Assembly (NCBI GenBank): GCA_913061235.1
Contig: CAJXTB010000003.1
Coordinates: 124,001 to 188,000, forward strand
DNA: 64,000 bases
From: an uncultured Pseudomonadota bacterium
GTDB lineage: Bacteria; Myxococcota_A; UBA796; GCA-2862545
Reading direction: 5' to 3'
Under the pieces are notes generated by a model, which ran no database searches, was not told where the DNA came from, and saw only the letters and a list, made by a program, of their open reading frames with translations. Position 1 is the stretch's first letter; each line of letters starts with the position of its first letter. The position numbers and the translations under genes were made by a program. Below are positions 62,268 to 64,000 of the stretch, piece by piece.

Positions 62268-63157
62268 GGCATTAATGTTTGGGGAATGGCCGGCAGTGCG
62301 AGACGGACCGCGCCTGGGACGACGCCGACGTTCCACTGCGCAGCCTGACTCACAGCGCCATCTAGACTTCCCGCGATGGGCGCCGCCGACGCGACCACGA
62401 CCTGGGACGTTCTCCAGGTGACCAACCCGGAGACCTGCTCCGTACCGCCCATCCATCGAGATACAAACTGCGACATCAGCTGGGGCACTCCGGCTGCTGG
62501 AATGACCAAGATGTCGAGCAGACCATCGTTCAGCTTTGCCGTTGGCGCCACGGGCATGCCGCCCCCCGCAGAGCGACCGTTGCACACGCACACGCCCAGT
62601 GCCTCCCCCTGCCAGACCCCAGCATCCGACACAATGTGCACCGAGATGGGGTCCCACTCAGCAATCGCGCGAATCCCATGCAGCGGGTAGGCAATCCCGC
62701 CGAGAGCGTCCTTCAGAGGCCGAGGTACACTCTCACTCAGACGTGCGGCGAAACCCAGCGTGAGCATGTTTGCAAAGCGTCGGCCGTTCACCGTACCAAC
62801 GTCTACCGGTAGACCCAGGGCACCCGCCGCAGCGCGCACCGTGTCGGCCAGCGGAAGGCCTTCCAGCTCGACGGCCCGCGCGAAGTCATTCGCCGTTCCT
62901 GCGGGCACAACACCCAACTCACAAGTCCTCTGACTGCGCGCAAGACCGTTGAGAACGGCATTGACAGTGCCGTCTCCCCCAACCGCGACCACCCTGGTGG
63001 CACCCGACTCAGCGGCTCGGAAAGCGGCGTCTTCGGCTTGCTGCGACGACGAAACGGTCACGGCCCGATGCTCGTCACCACCGTCGCACATCTCCGCACC
63101 AAGAGCACGCTCAAAATCTGCCTGTCGAGCCCCGACCGAAACAATCCACTGCACCAT
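62264..63157 (-). CDS. Diacylglycerol/lipid kinase (DagK/YegS type)
   Basis: A 297-residue enzyme that phosphorylates lipids. The ATP-binding motif VVAVGGDGTVNAVLNGL lies around 56-72, followed by LGVVPAGTANDFARAV and VDVGTVNGRRFANMLTLGFA. GVCVCNGRSAGGGMPVAPTA and LNDGLLDILVIPA are family blocks. The C-terminal strand SLDGAV stands where DGE is usual. ATG 63157 is the start. The first domain is the typical diacylglycerol kinase catalytic domain; the lipid substrate is not decided. Confidence 0.9.
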   Translation of the reverse strand: MVQWIVSVGARQADFERALGAEMCDGGDEHRAVTVSSSQQAEDAAFRAAESGATRVVAVGGDGTVNAVLNGLARSQRTCELGVVPAGTANDFARAVELEGLPLADTVRAAAGALGLPVDVGTVNGRRFANMLTLGFAARLSESVPRPLKDALGGIAYPLHGIRAIAEWDPISVHIVSDAGVWQGEALGVCVCNGRSAGGGMPVAPTAKLNDGLLDILVIPAAGVPQLMSQFVSRWMGGTEQVSGLVTWRTSQVVVASAAPIAGSLDGAVSQAAQWNVGVVPGAVRLALPAIPQTLMP

Positions 63158-63597
63158 GGCTCTGTCCTTGTTCTACAGGTCAACCGAGCCCTTCGGCCGC
63201 AAGGGTCCGTATCGGCAACCCGGTCGAACGGCTCGCACGACTGTCATGTCGCGTTCACGTCGCCATGCAAAGACGACTCGACATCACCATATCCAAGATT
63301 TAAGTGTGAAATATCCCATCCAAATAGATATTTGTTTCGCTCATACTTGCCTGTTTAATTTGACACAGCCGGAACCACGCACTATATGCTCACCATCAAC
63401 GAAGAAACGAACTTGAGACGTTGAACGCGCACTTGGCAGTATTTCATGCCGAATCGCATCACTGAAACCGTCTCATTTCAATCCCGGTCCGAGCACCCTA
63501 CAACCACTCGGGCCTACAAGCCTCACGGTACCCCATCGATCCAGAGAATCCGCAAGACTTAGCCGCACCGACAACACAAGAACTACTCCAGACCCTC
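63158..63597. other. Gap with an AT-rich core upstream of the MscS gene
   Basis: About 440 bases without a convincing gene. The core from about 63280 to 63410 is clearly richer in A and T than the rest of the window (AAATAGATATTTGTTTCGCT and similar). A sigma-70-like promoter is listed separately. A 38-codon frame at 63446-63562 (ATG to TAG) has no ribosome site or protein-like features. Confidence 0.6.
63360..63388 (+). promoter_or_regulatory. Sigma-70-like promoter upstream of the MscS gene
   Basis: A perfect TTGACA box (63360-63365) is followed after 17 bases by TATATG (63383-63388), four of six bases of TATAAT. The AT-rich surroundings favour promoter activity. The next gene on this strand is the MscS gene about 210 bases downstream, which would leave a long leader. 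Confidence 0.5.
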
Positions 63598-64000
63598 GTG
63601 AATAAGCTCACTGGCTGGCTCGAAGCCCTTGTCGCAAACCTTCCGAACCTCGTCATCGCCGCACTGTTGATGGTCGCTGCCTGGTTCGCCTCTCGCTGGC
63701 TAGCCCGCGCCATACAGGCCGGTATTCAGCGGGTCTCGAAGAATCGCCAGCTGGCAGACCTCGTGGGCTCCCTCGCTCGCGTCGCCATTCTCGGCTTGGC
63801 ACTGTTCGCTGCACTCGGCATCTTGCAGCTTGATAAGACCGTCACCTCGCTGCTCGCCGGCGTAGGTATTCTAGGTATCGCTCTTGGTTTTGCGGTTCAG
63901 GACCTTGTCGCAAACCTCATCTCTGGCTCGTTCATGGCCGTTCGAAGGCCTTTCCGGGTTGGCGACCTCATCGAGACCAACGACTTCACCGCTGTCGTGA
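63598..64000 (+). CDS. mscS: MscS-type small mechanosensitive channel (3' end cut off by the window)
   Basis: The frame opens at GTG 63598 (MNKLTGWLEALVANLPNLVI) and runs off the right edge; 134 residues are visible. Three membrane helices lie at about 13-38, 59-80 and 86-110; the third, AGVGILGIALGFAVQDLVAN, is the MscS pore helix. LISGSFMAVRRPFRVGDLIE starts the beta domain. Unlike the large channel at 15112-16941 it has no periplasmic coiled coil. The frame stays open upstream to 63466, but there is no start codon there. Confidence 0.88.
   Translation, partial: MNKLTGWLEALVANLPNLVIAALLMVAAWFASRWLARAIQAGIQRVSKNRQLADLVGSLARVAILGLALFAALGILQLDKTVTSLLAGVGILGIALGFAVQDLVANLISGSFMAVRRPFRVGDLIETNDFTAVV

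Noticed and set aside
63466-63597. N-terminal extension of the MscS gene
   Set aside because: The frame is open back to a TGA at 63463, but no ATG, GTG or TTG occurs in it before GTG 63598.

Overview
The window is about 60% GC and reads like a chromosome segment of a Myxococcota-type (delta-lineage) bacterium. This assignment is an inference from gene style, not from a marker gene. The main clues are the many secreted or lipid-anchored proteins whose lipobox cysteine is followed by an Asp/Thr/Gly linker (for example CPGPVDTGDTGG), MopE-type metal-binding repeats, thrombospondin type 3 repeats with a MYXO-CTERM-like tail, a sensor-fused Ser/Thr kinase, and a flagellar hook gene. No rRNA, tRNA or CRISPR array was seen. 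One short non-coding element with mobile-element features is present.

Left part (1-16.9 kb): a minus-strand redox cluster (msrB, msrA, acetyltransferase-like, DsbA/FrnE-like, YgiQ); a secreted polysaccharide deacetylase and a beta-helix lipoprotein on the plus strand; a solitary flgE next to heptamer repeats; a tightly packed five-gene minus-strand operon (esterase, two YbjN-like proteins, glutathione reductase, MOSC protein); then tyrosine-catabolism genes fahA-maiA, a large MscS-type channel on the other strand, and hpd. Homogentisate dioxygenase is not in the window.

Middle part (18-45 kb): a cell-surface region. It holds an OmpA-family porin overlapping a calcium-repeat protein, a 158-bp MITE-like element whose left target-site copy is that gene's stop codon, an ADP-ribosylglycohydrolase, a Cache-Ser/Thr kinase, a small polysaccharide group (WecG-type glycosyltransferase, sulfotransferase-like, O-antigen ligase), a giant MopE-repeat protein and a second MopE lipoprotein, a class II photolyase, a left-handed beta-helix protein with a fibrinogen-like C-terminus, a CrtI-type oxidoreductase with a serine hydrolase, small membrane proteins, and a transglutaminase-elicitor-type lipoprotein carrying an inserted ComEA-like helix-hairpin-helix domain. 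A YHYH protein, a MORN-repeat protein and a SCO protein form a minus-strand operon.

Right part (45-64 kb): cysS; a saccharopine-dehydrogenase-like oxidoreductase; a sigma-54-activator relative with a degraded ATPase domain; an M48 lipoprotein protease; dihydropyrimidinase; a Stf0-type sulfotransferase; and an overlapping three-gene operon of TonB-dependent receptor, YfiR-family protein and CHASE8-HAMP-PAS histidine kinase. The last looks like a YfiR/YfiN-type periplasmic switch wired to a receptor and a phosphorelay kinase instead of a diguanylate cyclase, and is the most system-like unit here. The window closes with a lipid kinase, an AT-rich gap holding a good sigma-70-like promoter, and the start of an MscS gene.

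Genes are densely packed. Start/stop overlaps of the ATGA or GTGA type are frequent within operons, and four convergent pairs share their stop codons in one CTAG or CTAA tetranucleotide.
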